Shown here piece by piece: positions 25,023-32,905 of a stretch of DNA of 64,000 nt. A model generated the notes under the pieces. The model saw only the letters and a program-made list of their open reading frames with translations. It had not been told where the DNA came from and did no database searches. Both the position numbers and the translations under genes were made by a program. The stretch's first letter is position 1, and each line of letters starts with the position of its first letter. Origin of the DNA: Jiangella asiatica (lineage in GTDB: Bacteria > Actinomycetota > Actinomycetes > Jiangellales > Jiangellaceae); NCBI RefSeq assembly GCF_004349065.1, contig NZ_SMKZ01000002.1, forward strand, positions 208,160 through 272,159, in the 5' to 3' direction.

Positions 25023-26636
25023 TCAGGCCGCGGTCGCGGCGACGCGCTGGTGCAGGTCCGTGACGACCTGCCGGGCGGACTCGAACGCGCCCGCCTGCCA
25101 GGCGATCAGGTAGCTCAGGTGGTCGCCGGCGAAGTAGACGTTGCCGTCGGGGCGCAGCAGGTGGTCGTACGCGGCCCCGCGCCCGCCGGGCCAGCTGACC
25201 CAGCCGCCCAGGCTGTAGGGCTCCTTGGGCCAGGCGACGGAGAACGACGTGTCCAGTTCGTCGCGGTACTTCGTCCCGTGGATCTTCACGCCCTGGGCGA
25301 CGGCGCGCGCCGCCCGCTCCGGAACGGACAGGTCGGTGTACGCGCCGGAGTAGTAACCGACGACGACCCCCTTGCGGCCGAGGAAGCCCGACGACGGGTA
25401 CCAGATCCCGGAGATGTCCATGTTCGTCGCCGTGATGCCGCCGAAGATCTTGTCGTCCTCCTCCCACCACCGGCGGCCGTACTGCAGGCCGATCTTGCCG
25501 GTGTTGGCCGCCGTGGGCACGGTGAGCGCGTCCTTGGTGGCCTGGGAGAAGTTGGACGGGATGTCCTTGAGCACCATCGGCGGGATCGTGGAGATGCAGT
25601 AGTCCGCCTCGATGGTGCGGACGCGCCCGTTCGACCGGTAGCTGACGCGGACCCCGTCGCCGGTGTTGCTGATCTGGGTGACCGGGGCCTCGTAGGTGAT
25701 GCGGCGGCGGCCGCCGACGGCGTCGGCGAGGGCGGCGCTGATGCGGTCCATGCCGCCGACGGGCTGCCACATCATCATGGCCTGGTCGAAGCCGAACTCG
25801 AACGCGAACCTGGTGCCGAACTCACTTTGCAGGACCGCCGACATCGACGGCGGGGTACCGACGACGCCGGCGTCGTGCCCGGCGCCGGGCGCGTCGACGT
25901 AACCGCGCCGGCTGTTGCCGACGTAGCGGCCGCCGGTGAGCCCGCCCAGGCTCTCGGCGAACGAGACCAGCCTGTCGACGTCGTCGGAACTGAGCACGGC
26001 AGCGAGAGCGCCCTGGTCGGCCGCCTGCGCGAGCAGCTCGGACACGTAGCCGTAGACATCGGCCTTGGCCTGCCGGTGTGTGACCGGAGTGCTGGCCAGC
26101 GGCCCGTAGTCGGTGGTCGAGGTGTTCTCGTGGTAGTAGAGGCTCTCCGCGTTCGCGTTGACCAGTGCCTCGATCTCGACGCCCAGCTCGCGGCAGTAGT
26201 CGAGCGTGACGTGATGGTTGGGGATGCGCGCCGGGCCGGCGTTGAAGTAGAGCCCGTCGTCGAACCGGCAGACCTGCGTGACGCCGTCGGTGTCGGTCAA
26301 GCGGTCGCCGCGGCGGATGGTCTTCGCCCTACCGCCCGGCCGGTCGCGTGCCTCCAGGACGTGGCAGTCGTAGCCGGCCTTTCCCAGCTCGTACGCGGCG
26401 GTCAGCCCGGCGGTACCCGCGCCGAGCACAACGACCTTCGTGCGGCGCCCGCGGGCGGAGTCGGGCAGGTCGGCCGCGCGCGGCGGCTGGAAGTCGGTGG
26501 CGGCCTCGGCGGGCGAGGCGAAGAGGCCGAGGGCCTCCATGCCGCCGTAGAGCGCCGTCGCGCCGCCGACCATGCCGACCCTGGTCAGAAAGCTGCGCCT
26601 GCTGTGTCCGCGAGGTGTACCCGCTGTCGTGGTCAA
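25023..26636 (-). CDS. Tat-exported flavin amine oxidase (L-amino-acid/monoamine oxidase type)
   Basis: 537 residues with TTG start at 26636, 5 bases after AGGAGGC; a GTG 21 bases upstream lies before that ribosome binding site. SRRSFLTRVGMVGGATAL is a twin-arginine signal. FAD-binding motif VVVLGAGTAGLTAAYELGKAG, then LEARDRPGGRA, and C-terminal VYFAGDHLSYLIAWQAGAFESAR, which is the FAD-contacting end of this family. Oxidises an amine or amino acid to an imine with H2O2 release outside the membrane. Probably an operon with the RidA gene. Confidence 0.88.
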   Translation of the reverse strand: MTTTAGTPRGHSRRSFLTRVGMVGGATALYGGMEALGLFASPAEAATDFQPPRAADLPDSARGRRTKVVVLGAGTAGLTAAYELGKAGYDCHVLEARDRPGGRAKTIRRGDRLTDTDGVTQVCRFDDGLYFNAGPARIPNHHVTLDYCRELGVEIEALVNANAESLYYHENTSTTDYGPLASTPVTHRQAKADVYGYVSELLAQAADQGALAAVLSSDDVDRLVSFAESLGGLTGGRYVGNSRRGYVDAPGAGHDAGVVGTPPSMSAVLQSEFGTRFAFEFGFDQAMMMWQPVGGMDRISAALADAVGGRRRITYEAPVTQISNTGDGVRVSYRSNGRVRTIEADYCISTIPPMVLKDIPSNFSQATKDALTVPTAANTGKIGLQYGRRWWEEDDKIFGGITATNMDISGIWYPSSGFLGRKGVVVGYYSGAYTDLSVPERAARAVAQGVKIHGTKYRDELDTSFSVAWPKEPYSLGGWVSWPGGRGAAYDHLLRPDGNVYFAGDHLSYLIAWQAGAFESARQVVTDLHQRVAATAA

Positions 26637-26705
26637 CGTCGCCTCCTGTCGGTGCACCCGGCCGGGGGTGCCGGGTCGCAGGAGCAGTCTTCGGAGGTTC
26701 CGTTA

Positions 26706-26714
26706 TGTATCGAT
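26706..26714. promoter_or_regulatory. possible TetR half-site upstream of amine oxidase
   Basis: TGTATCGAT repeats the left half of the TetR operators at 27383 and 27439 and lies about 70 bases upstream of the oxidase start. No matching TACA half is present, so this is weak. Confidence 0.25.
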
Positions 26715-26735
26715 TTCGTCGGAGTTATCGGGGGA

Positions 26736-27365
26736 TCACCGTCTGTCGGCGGTGCCGGTGTCGCTGGCGGCCGCCAGTGCGTCCCAGGCGGCCATGGTGA
26801 GGTCGACGGTGCGCTGCAGCGCCGCGCGCGAGGCGCCCTCCAGTGCCCGGACCGCCAGCCCTTGGATCAGGGCGTCGTAGTGCTGGGCGAGCGTGTCCAC
26901 GTCGTTCGACGGCAGCGGCTCGCCGGCTTCCGTCGCCATGCCCAGTCGGGACCGCAGCGCCGCGAGCCGGTCGCGGCGGCTCCGATCGAGGTACGCCCGG
27001 ACCTCGGCGTCCTCGGGCGGGCAGGTCAGCATCGCACGGGTGAGCAGGCAGCCGCGCGGCCCGCCGCGCCGGGTGAAGACCTCGACGTTCGCGCGCAGCA
27101 ACCGTTCGATGCCGTCGCGGGCGGTGGTGGCCGCCGCCAGCTCGACGCCGGGCCAGCCGCCGTCGCCGGCTTGGTAGCGGTCGGCGGCCTCGCGGAACAG
27201 GTCGGCCTTGGAGCCGAACGCGCCGTACAGACTGGGGGAGCCGATCTGGAGTTGCTCGGTGAGGTCGGCGATGGATGTGTCCTGGTAGCCCTTGGCCCAG
27301 AACAGCCGCATCGCCCGGTCGAGCGCGGTGTCGCGGTCGAACCCGCGCGGCCGGCCGCGTCCCAT
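26736..27365 (-). CDS. TetR family repressor
   Basis: 209 residues. N-terminal helix-turn-helix: GRPRGFDRDTALDRAMRLFW, TSIADLTEQLQIGSPSLYGAFGSK. The effector domain (60-200) has the RRGGPRGCLLTRAMLTCPPEDAEV segment of the TetR_C subgroup typified by AcrR/ComR-like regulators. An operator (27383-27398) lies immediately upstream and a mirrored one precedes the divergent cupin gene, so it probably represses both. The oxidase gene downstream on the same strand may also be a target. Confidence 0.9.
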   Translation of the reverse strand: MGRGRPRGFDRDTALDRAMRLFWAKGYQDTSIADLTEQLQIGSPSLYGAFGSKADLFREAADRYQAGDGGWPGVELAAATTARDGIERLLRANVEVFTRRGGPRGCLLTRAMLTCPPEDAEVRAYLDRSRRDRLAALRSRLGMATEAGEPLPSNDVDTLAQHYDALIQGLAVRALEGASRAALQRTVDLTMAAWDALAAASDTGTADRR

Positions 27366-27382
27366 GCCTCGGATCTCCTTTC

Positions 27383-27398
27383 TGTATCGATCCCTACA
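27383..27398. promoter_or_regulatory. TetR operator 1
   Basis: TGTATCGATCCCTACA, a TGTA-N8-TACA inverted repeat 18 bases upstream of the tetR start, flanked by the CTCCTTT complement of its ribosome binding site. Confidence 0.55.
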
Positions 27399-27438
27399 TT
27401 AACCCCTTGACGGCATGACGTGGCGTGTGATGGCTTTA

Positions 27439-27454
27439 TGTAGTGACCGATACA
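27439..27454. promoter_or_regulatory. TetR operator 2
   Basis: TGTAGTGACCGATACA, a TGTA-N8-TACA inverted repeat 14 bases upstream of the cupin start. Together with the AGAAAGGAG that follows, it is close to a mirror image of the sequence at 27374-27400, so both divergent genes have the same operator and ribosome binding arrangement. Confidence 0.55.
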
Positions 27455-27468
27455 GAAAGGAGCCACCC

Positions 27469-27876
27469 ATGCCCGAGGTGACCAAGGTGACGAGCGCGGA
27501 CGCACTCGAGTGGTACCGTCGAGACGACCAGGACCTACTGCTGGCCGACGCGATCGACCATCGCCACGACGCAGCGATGACGGTCGGGTTCGCGCGGTAC
27601 GGCGCGGGCGAGTCGAACCCGTGGACGGTGTCGTACGACGAGGCGCTGATCGTTACGAAGGGTCGGTTCAGCGTCGAGAGCGGCGGCGTCGTGCGGACGG
27701 CCGCCGTCGGCGAGGTCATCTACCTGCGCGCGGGTACCGATCTCGTCTACCGCGCGGAGGAGGAGTCCGAGGTCGTCTACGTCTCGTATCCGCACTGGAT
27801 GCCGGCGACGCAGGCGTCTGCCCATGCCGAGCGGCTGGCCGAGTTCGCGCCGGCGCGGCCGGAGCGGGCAGGTTGA
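27469..27876 (+). CDS. EutQ-like cupin domain protein
   Basis: 135 residues; ATG 8 bases after AAAGGAG. Single cupin barrel: ARYGAGESNPWTVSYDEALIVTKGRFSV, then AVGEVIYLRAGTDLVYRAEEESEVVYVSYPHW. The glutamate-rich second motif and final YVSYPHW resemble the EutQ-like cupins. Usual cupin metal ligands (GxHxH) are not evident, so catalysis is doubtful; a small-molecule-binding role is possible. Divergent from tetR and controlled by the same operator type. Confidence 0.7.
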   Translation: MPEVTKVTSADALEWYRRDDQDLLLADAIDHRHDAAMTVGFARYGAGESNPWTVSYDEALIVTKGRFSVESGGVVRTAAVGEVIYLRAGTDLVYRAEEESEVVYVSYPHWMPATQASAHAERLAEFAPARPERAG

Positions 27877-28125
27877 GGCTCTTCTGGTGCTCGCGCGGGT
27901 GTGGCCGGGGTGTCCGCCGTGATCGCCGCGTCCTGCTACCCCGTCGAGCAGCACCCTACCCACGGAAGCGATAGGAGAGCCCGAGTCGCTCGAGGGCCGT
28001 ACGCGTCTTCGTCGGTCTGCGAATGTCAGTAGGCGGGTGTTGTATATGAGGGCCGAACCCGTTCGTCGTCATGGTGAAGGGTGGCACCGGGCCGCCCTGG
28101 CGACCCCGGGAAGGGGGAGACCGAG

Positions 28126-28479
28126 ATGCAATACCTGCTGTTGATCTACGGTACGGAGCCGAGCGAGCAGCCGGCACCGGAGCAGCTCGAGGCCGAGATG
28201 GCGGAGTGGTTCGCCTACGACGAGCAGATCCGGAAGTCCGGGTTCTACGTCGACGGCAACGCGTTGGAGCGGGCAAACACTGCCACCACGCTGCGCGTGC
28301 GCGACGGCGACCGGGTGGTCACCGACGGCCCTTTCGCCGAGACCCGTGAAGTCCTGGGCGGCTACTACCTGGTGGACGTGCCGGACCTCGACACGGCGCT
28401 GGACTGGGCGGCCAAGTGCCCGGGTGCCAGGTTCGGCAGCATGGAGGTCCGCCCGATCACCGTCTTCGACCAGGGCTGA
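28126..28479 (+). CDS. YciI/DGPF domain protein
   Basis: 117 residues starting MQYLLLIYGTEPSEQ. DGPFAETREVLGGYYLVDVPDLD is the DGPF signature, followed by AAKCPGARFGSMEVRPI. These ferredoxin-like small proteins sit next to ECF42-group sigma factors in many actinobacteria and are typical members of their regulons. Here the sigma gene follows after three bases. The biochemical role is not established. Confidence 0.88.
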   Translation: MQYLLLIYGTEPSEQPAPEQLEAEMAEWFAYDEQIRKSGFYVDGNALERANTATTLRVRDGDRVVTDGPFAETREVLGGYYLVDVPDLDTALDWAAKCPGARFGSMEVRPITVFDQG

Positions 28480-28482
28480 GGG

Positions 28483-29742
28483 GTGAGTGAGCGAGCAGCC
28501 GATCCCGCGGAAGCTGTCTTCCGCGAGGAGTGGGGCCGGCTGCTCGCCACGCTCGTGCGCTGGCTCGGCGACTTCGACCTGGCCGAGGAGGTCGCGGCCG
28601 AGGCCATGGCCGCGGCCGTGGAACGCTGGCCGGTCGACGGGGTCCCCGACCGCCCCGGCGGGTGGCTGCTCACCACCGCGCGCCGGCGTGCCGTCGACAC
28701 GCTGCGGCGGCGACAGAACTACGCGGCCAAGCTGGCCGTGCTCAAGATCGAGAGCGAGCGCGCCGAGACCGAGAGGCTGACCGCCCCCGTCGCCGAACCA
28801 GATGTCATCGGCGACGACCGGCTGCGGCTGTTCTTCACCTGCTGCCACCCCGCGCTCGGTGCCGAGGCGCGGGTGGCGCTCACGCTGCGCTACCTCGCCG
28901 GGCTCTCGACGGCGCAAGTGGCGCGGGCGTTCCTGGTGCCGGAGGGCACCATGGCGCAGCGGCTGGTCCGGGCCAAGCACAAGATCGGCAAGGCCGGCAT
29001 CCCGTACCGGGTGCCGTCGGCGGCGGAGCTGCCGGGCCGGCTGCCGGCGGTGCTCAGGGTCGTCTATGTCATCTTCACCGAGGCGTACGCGGCCAGCAGC
29101 GGAGCGGCGCTGGTCCAGCCCGACCTGGCGGGCGAGGCCATCAGGCTGGCCCGCATCCTGCACGGACTGCTGCCGGCCGAGCCGGAGGTCGGCGGACTGC
29201 TCGCGCTGCTGTTGCTGGTCGACGCGCGGCGCCCGGCCCGGGTCGACGACGACGGCGAGCTGGTGCTGCTGGAAGACCAGGACCGTTCCCGCTGGAACCA
29301 CGCCATGATCGACGAGGGCCGGGCCCTGGTGACGAGCGCACTGCGGCACCGGCCGCCCGGGCCCTACGCGCTGCAGGCGGCCATCGCCGCGGTCCACGAC
29401 GAGGCGCCGTCGCTGGCCGAGACCGACTGGCGGCAGATCGTCGCCCTCTACGACGTGCTGCGCGCCACGGCGCCGTCGCCGGTGGTCGACCTCAACCGGG
29501 CCGTGGCCGTGGCGATGCTCCTCGGTCCCGAGGCCGGCCTGGCGCTCATCGACACGCTCGTCGCGGCCGGCACGCTGGACCGCTACCACCCGCTGCACGC
29601 CGCCCGAGGGCACCTGCTCGACCGGCTCGGGCGGCGGGCCGAGGCGGCCGAGGCGTACCAGCTGGCGCTGGAGCTGTGCGGCAACGACCCCGAGCGTGCG
29701 TTCCTGGAACGGTGCCTGGCCGCTGCGCGGGCGGCGGGTTAG
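28483..29742 (+). CDS. ECF sigma factor with C-terminal TPR-like extension (ECF42 type)
   Basis: 419 residues from GTG. Region 2 (about 12-80): EEWGRLLATLVRWLGDFDLAEEVAAEA, WLLTTARRRAVDTLRRR. Region 4 (about 120-170): ALTLRYLAGLSTAQVARAFLVPEGTMAQRLVRAK. Residues 180-419 are the helical extension typical of ECF42 proteins, ending DPERAFLERCLAAARAAG; in this group the extension, not an anti-sigma factor, is thought to control activity. Paired with the YciI gene upstream. The TAG stop lies in a short palindrome shared with the convergent gene. Confidence 0.9.
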   Translation: MSERAADPAEAVFREEWGRLLATLVRWLGDFDLAEEVAAEAMAAAVERWPVDGVPDRPGGWLLTTARRRAVDTLRRRQNYAAKLAVLKIESERAETERLTAPVAEPDVIGDDRLRLFFTCCHPALGAEARVALTLRYLAGLSTAQVARAFLVPEGTMAQRLVRAKHKIGKAGIPYRVPSAAELPGRLPAVLRVVYVIFTEAYAASSGAALVQPDLAGEAIRLARILHGLLPAEPEVGGLLALLLLVDARRPARVDDDGELVLLEDQDRSRWNHAMIDEGRALVTSALRHRPPGPYALQAAIAAVHDEAPSLAETDWRQIVALYDVLRATAPSPVVDLNRAVAVAMLLGPEAGLALIDTLVAAGTLDRYHPLHAARGHLLDRLGRRAEAAEAYQLALELCGNDPERAFLERCLAAARAAG

Positions 29743-29760
29743 GGATGTCCGACACCCCTA
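29740..29760. terminator. bidirectional stem-loop carrying both TAG stops
   Basis: TAGGGATGTC at 29740-29749 pairs with GACACCCCTA at 29751-29760 (one mismatch, one-base loop as drawn; a larger loop is more likely in RNA). Both convergent genes take their TAG stop from its ends and only 15 bases separate them. Confidence 0.5.
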
Positions 29761-30441
29761 GCGGCCGGGAACGTCGAGCAGCTGCCAGCGCCCGCCCTCG
29801 CCCTGCTCCCGCCGGCGGCGCAGCCAGCGCTCGCCCAGGACGCCGGCCACCGCGCCGGCGACGACGGCCGGCACCGCCCAGGCGGCGCCGTTGCCCGGCC
29901 CGGACGGGGCGGGCAACGCGCCGTCCGCCTCGTCGGCCGCCGTGTCCTGCGCCGCGTCGGCGGGGTCGGCGCCGGGTGCGATGCCGCCGGTCAGCCCGAG
30001 CCCTTTGAGGATCACCATGAGCCCCGTGGGGTCGGACGGGCGGTGCCAGACGCCTTCGGCGCCCAGGTCGACGTCGCCGCCGACCGACTCCGTGGTGTGG
30101 ATCCACTCCGGCAGGCCGTTGCCGCCCAGCATGATCCGATCGACGCGCCACGGCTGCACGTCGTGGATCATCCAGGTGGCGACGAAGTTCGAGCCGCTCA
30201 GGTCCGGTGGCTGGGAGTGCGGTGCCCGCTGCGCCACCGGCTGCCGGTTCAGCGCCGTCGCCAGCCGGTCGTACGCCTCGTTCGTGTTGTGCAGGGCGGC
30301 GGAGGCGCCGTGCTGGGGTGCGACGAGCAGGACGCTGGTCGGGCCGCCGGCCGACACCGGCGCCGCGGTCAGCAGGACGGCGCTCAGGGCGGCAGCTGTT
30401 GCGGCGACGGCGGCGACGGCGGCACGGCGGACGCTGCGCAT
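29758..30441 (-). CDS. secreted, membrane-anchored protein of unknown function
   Basis: 227 residues. Signal peptide (1-32, ending APVSAGG). The ectodomain contains TSVLLVAPQHGASAALHNTNEAYDRLATALN and WRVDRIMLGGNGLPEWIHTTES. A C-terminal helix AWAVPAVVAGAVAGVLGERW is followed by RRRREQ, so it is probably a type I membrane protein with the bulk outside. I do not recognise the family. Its promoter (30480-30505) matches that of the ECF sigma gene at 31844-31869 in both boxes and spacing, so it is a likely member of that sigma factor's regulon. Confidence 0.7.
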   Translation of the reverse strand: MRSVRRAAVAAVAATAAALSAVLLTAAPVSAGGPTSVLLVAPQHGASAALHNTNEAYDRLATALNRQPVAQRAPHSQPPDLSGSNFVATWMIHDVQPWRVDRIMLGGNGLPEWIHTTESVGGDVDLGAEGVWHRPSDPTGLMVILKGLGLTGGIAPGADPADAAQDTAADEADGALPAPSGPGNGAAWAVPAVVAGAVAGVLGERWLRRRREQGEGGRWQLLDVPGR

Positions 30442-30479
30442 GGGTGCTCCCGGGGGTTCGAGGGTGCGGACACTTCTCT

Positions 30480-30505
30480 TACACCGCTCGTGCTCAGTCG
30501 GTTCC
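30480..30505 (-). promoter_or_regulatory. ECF-type promoter for 227-residue secreted protein
   Basis: On the minus strand, GGAACC (30505-30500), 14 bases, GGTGTA (30485-30480). Identical boxes and spacing to the promoter at 31844-31869. The -35 box lies inside the 3' end of the upstream gene. The distance from -10 to the ATG is 39 bases, the same as at the sigma gene if that gene starts at 31805. Confidence 0.65.
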
Positions 30506-31225
30506 GAGCGTCGACGCGGCCACCGCAAGGGACTCGTCGCGATCCATGCCCTCCAGCCGCAGGCTGACGCCGTCGACGACCCACACCAGCGTGGGACCGG
30601 CCACCCGGGTCAGGTGCGCCTGCTCGCGGCCGTCCCCGTCGAGCATCCGAAGGTCGTGCGGCTCGCTGAACCACCAGACGGTGGTGTCGCCGACCGGGAT
30701 CGAGACAGCGGTCTCGCCCAGCAGCGCCGTCTTCACGAACATCGGCGACGGCTCGCCGTCGAACTGGTCCAGCCGTACCGTGCCGGCGCCGTCGCCCCAG
30801 GTCATGGTGAGCAGCCGGGCGTCGGCCGACACCTCGACGCCAGTGGGCGGGCCCAGCCGCGCCGGCTGGAGCGGCTCGAACGCCACCAGCTCGCGCGCCT
30901 GGGCGAGCGTCAGCCCGGACGCCGTCGGCGGCGCGGACGCCGACGGCTGCGACGGCCCGGGCCGCACCACGACGCCGCCGAACCCCAACCACTCGCCCAC
31001 GGCCGCGCGCACCGGCGGGGTGAGCACGAGCGCGACCAGGAGTGCCACGGCGACGGCGGCCAGCCTCGCCCGCAGCCGGCGCCGCGGTACGCGAGCGGCC
31101 GGTGCCGCCTCCTCGGTCGCGATCCGGTCCAGGACGGCGACGGCGACCGCCGCCGGGTCCGGGCCGTGAACCTCCAGCGAGGCGCCGAGGTCACGCAGCT
31201 CGGCGGTGAGAGCCCGGTCATCCAT
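30494..31225 (-). CDS. membrane protein, probable anti-sigma factor partner
   Basis: 243 residues; the ATG overlaps the sigma gene's 3' end by 8 bases. The N-terminal cytosolic part (1-50) is MDDRALTAELRDLGASLEV and following; one membrane helix is LAAVAVALLVALVLTPPVRA (about 55-74); the large extracytoplasmic part has TLAQARELVAFEPLQPARLG, TTVWWFSEPHDLRML and VVDGVSLRLEGMDRDESLAVAAS. This topology, a cytosolic head then one helix then a sensor domain, and the gene position fit an anti-sigma factor, although no classical ZAS HxxxCxxC zinc motif is present. Confidence 0.65.
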   Translation of the reverse strand: MDDRALTAELRDLGASLEVHGPDPAAVAVAVLDRIATEEAAPAARVPRRRLRARLAAVAVALLVALVLTPPVRAAVGEWLGFGGVVVRPGPSQPSASAPPTASGLTLAQARELVAFEPLQPARLGPPTGVEVSADARLLTMTWGDGAGTVRLDQFDGEPSPMFVKTALLGETAVSIPVGDTTVWWFSEPHDLRMLDGDGREQAHLTRVAGPTLVWVVDGVSLRLEGMDRDESLAVAASTLGTD

Positions 31226-31805
31226 GGTCCACCTCCCGCTCGAGGTCGTTCCTGTGCTCCGGCTGGAGATCGGCCTCCAGGCGGCGCAGGGCACGGTGCA
31301 GCCGCGACTTCACCGTGCCGCGCGGCCAGCCGAGCACCGTCGCGGTCTCCTGCTCGTCCAGGTCCAGGAAGTAGCGGCAGGCCACGACCCGTCGCTGCGG
31401 TTCCGGCAACGACCGGACCGCGGCCAGCAGTGCCGTCCGTCGTTCCGCCGTCACCACCTCCGCCGCCGGGTCGACGCTCAGGACCGCGTCGTCGAGCCCG
31501 TCCAGCAGCGCCGACCGCTCCGTCGCCCGCCGGTACCGCCGGGCCGCGCGGGCGGCGTTGCGTGCCTCGTTGACGACGATGCGCAGCAGCCACGGCCGGA
31601 ACGGTGCGCCGTCGCGGAACCTACCCAGCGTCCGGTACGCCTTGACGAACGCCACCTGAACCACGTCCTCCGCCTCCGGCCCGGCCCCGACCAGTACCGC
31701 GACCCGGTACGCGTCGGCCGCATGACGGCGCACGAGATCGCCGTACGCGTCCCGGTCTCCGGCGCGTACGCGGGCGATGACGGCCTCGTCGGTGTCGTCG
31801 GCGAT
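31218..31805 (-). CDS. ECF RNA polymerase sigma factor, possible AUC start
   Basis: Region 2: DAYRVAVLVGAGPEAEDVVQVAFVKAYRTLGRF; region 4: SLPEPQRRVVACRYFLDLDEQETATVLGWPRGTVKSRLHRALRRLE. The first in-frame ATG/GTG/TTG is GTG at 31733 (171 residues), which cuts off the usual ECF N terminus. In-frame codons upstream read ADDTDEAVIARVRAGDRDAY, exactly the expected region 2.1 start, preceded by ATC at 31805 and an AGGA 8 bases before it. So either translation starts at ATC (195 residues) or the start is ambiguous. Promoter at 31844-31869 suggests autoregulation. Confidence 0.85.
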   Translation of the reverse strand: MADDTDEAVIARVRAGDRDAYGDLVRRHAADAYRVAVLVGAGPEAEDVVQVAFVKAYRTLGRFRDGAPFRPWLLRIVVNEARNAARAARRYRRATERSALLDGLDDAVLSVDPAAEVVTAERRTALLAAVRSLPEPQRRVVACRYFLDLDEQETATVLGWPRGTVKSRLHRALRRLEADLQPEHRNDLEREVDHG

Positions 31806-31843
31806 GGATGCGGTCCTGTTCCTCGGCGCGGTTGCACTCTTCC

Positions 31844-31869
31844 TACACCGCCCGGGTGCCCCAGGTTCC
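31844..31869 (-). promoter_or_regulatory. ECF-type promoter for sigma/anti-sigma operon
   Basis: On the minus strand, GGAACC (31869-31864), 14 bases, GGTGTA (31849-31844). Matches the promoter at 30480-30505; positioned for autoregulation of the sigma gene. Confidence 0.65.
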
Positions 31870-31886
31870 CGGTGGCGGAAGAATCT

Positions 31887-32768
31887 TCAGCCGGCGCGGC
31901 CGGCGGCGTGAAGCACGTTGGCGGCGCGCAGGTTGAGCATGTCGTTGTCCGGGCCGCGCCCCCAGTCGACGGAGGGACGCATCTGGGCGTTCCACCAGGC
32001 CGGGCCCGAGAAGCGGCCGTCGCCGCGCCGGGCCCCTTCGACGACGTCCAGGGCGTCCTGGGCGCGCGGGTCGTCGAGCAGGCCGAGCACCTGCAGCAGC
32101 CGCAGCCCCTGTCCGACGTCGTAGTGCCAGTAGGCGGGGTAATGCAGCTTGACCCAAGTCGGGTGGATGACGGAGCCGTCGGCCAGTCGGCGGAACATCC
32201 GGTGCTCCAGGAATAGCTCGGCCGACCGCGCGGCGGCCGCGCGGGCATCGAGGTCGCCGGTGGCGGCGTGGTACGCGGCCAGCCCGAGCGCCGGCGTTAC
32301 GGTCTCGTGGAACGACGAGCGCCAGGCGTCTGGTGCGCCGTTGCAGTTCCAGCCGCCGTCCGGCCACTGCCAGGCCAGCAGGTTCTCGACCAGCTGCCGA
32401 ACCCGCGGATCGTCGGCGAAGCCCAGGGTCGCGCAGGCGTAAAGGGCGTTGCCCTCCTGCGAGGCGCACCTCCGGTACCGCCCGTTGACCGCCGTGACGG
32501 CGCGCACGTGCGCCGGCGACGTCAGCCAGGACAGCTCGCGGTCGACGGCGGCCTCCAGAGCCCCACGCTGCGGCCGGGCACCGAGGTCGGCCAGCTCGAC
32601 CAGCCGCCAGTGGATGCCCCACCACTTGCGGTACGGGTGGACGTCGGTGGGAAAGTCCAGCAGGGTCCGGACCCTGCGGCTGTCCATCGGGTCGGCGGCA
32701 TCGTCGCCGGCCAGCCGCCGCATCGCGGGGTCGGTGGAGTCACGCAGCGTCGTCAGCACGTCGCCCAT
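31887..32768 (-). CDS. terpenoid-cyclase-like alpha/alpha-toroid protein of unknown function
   Basis: 293 residues; ATG start at 32768 (a 27-residue upstream extension has no supporting ribosome site). Repeats with Trp/Gly content, YRRCASQEGNALYACATLGF, LLAWQWPDGGWNCNG and RGDGRFSGPAWWNAQMRPS, resemble the QW-type toroid of squalene cyclase/prenyltransferase-beta proteins. The DCTAE or DxDD catalytic motifs of cyclases are absent, so enzyme activity is doubtful. No signal peptide. No clear functional link to neighbours. Confidence 0.6.
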   Translation of the reverse strand: MGDVLTTLRDSTDPAMRRLAGDDAADPMDSRRVRTLLDFPTDVHPYRKWWGIHWRLVELADLGARPQRGALEAAVDRELSWLTSPAHVRAVTAVNGRYRRCASQEGNALYACATLGFADDPRVRQLVENLLAWQWPDGGWNCNGAPDAWRSSFHETVTPALGLAAYHAATGDLDARAAAARSAELFLEHRMFRRLADGSVIHPTWVKLHYPAYWHYDVGQGLRLLQVLGLLDDPRAQDALDVVEGARRGDGRFSGPAWWNAQMRPSVDWGRGPDNDMLNLRAANVLHAAGRAG

Positions 32769-32905
32769 GGGGTGCCTCTCAGCGGCTCGCCTTCTGCTGT
32801 GCACGGTAGTGGGCCGGCTGTCCGCCGTCGAGGTGCTCGGCTCGCCCATCTCGTAGGCCCGCCCGCCGGCGCAGAACTCGCATTCTTCCCCCCGCCATCG
32901 CCGGG

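Noticed and set aside
24909..27410. 833-residue + strand open frame over the oxidase and TetR genes
   Set aside because: Shadow frame without domains; sense genes carry clear family motifs.
27888..28125. Possible small gene before the YciI gene
   Set aside because: No start with ribosome binding site and no recognisable protein; treated as promoter region, although TTGTATATG near 28039 may be part of a promoter.
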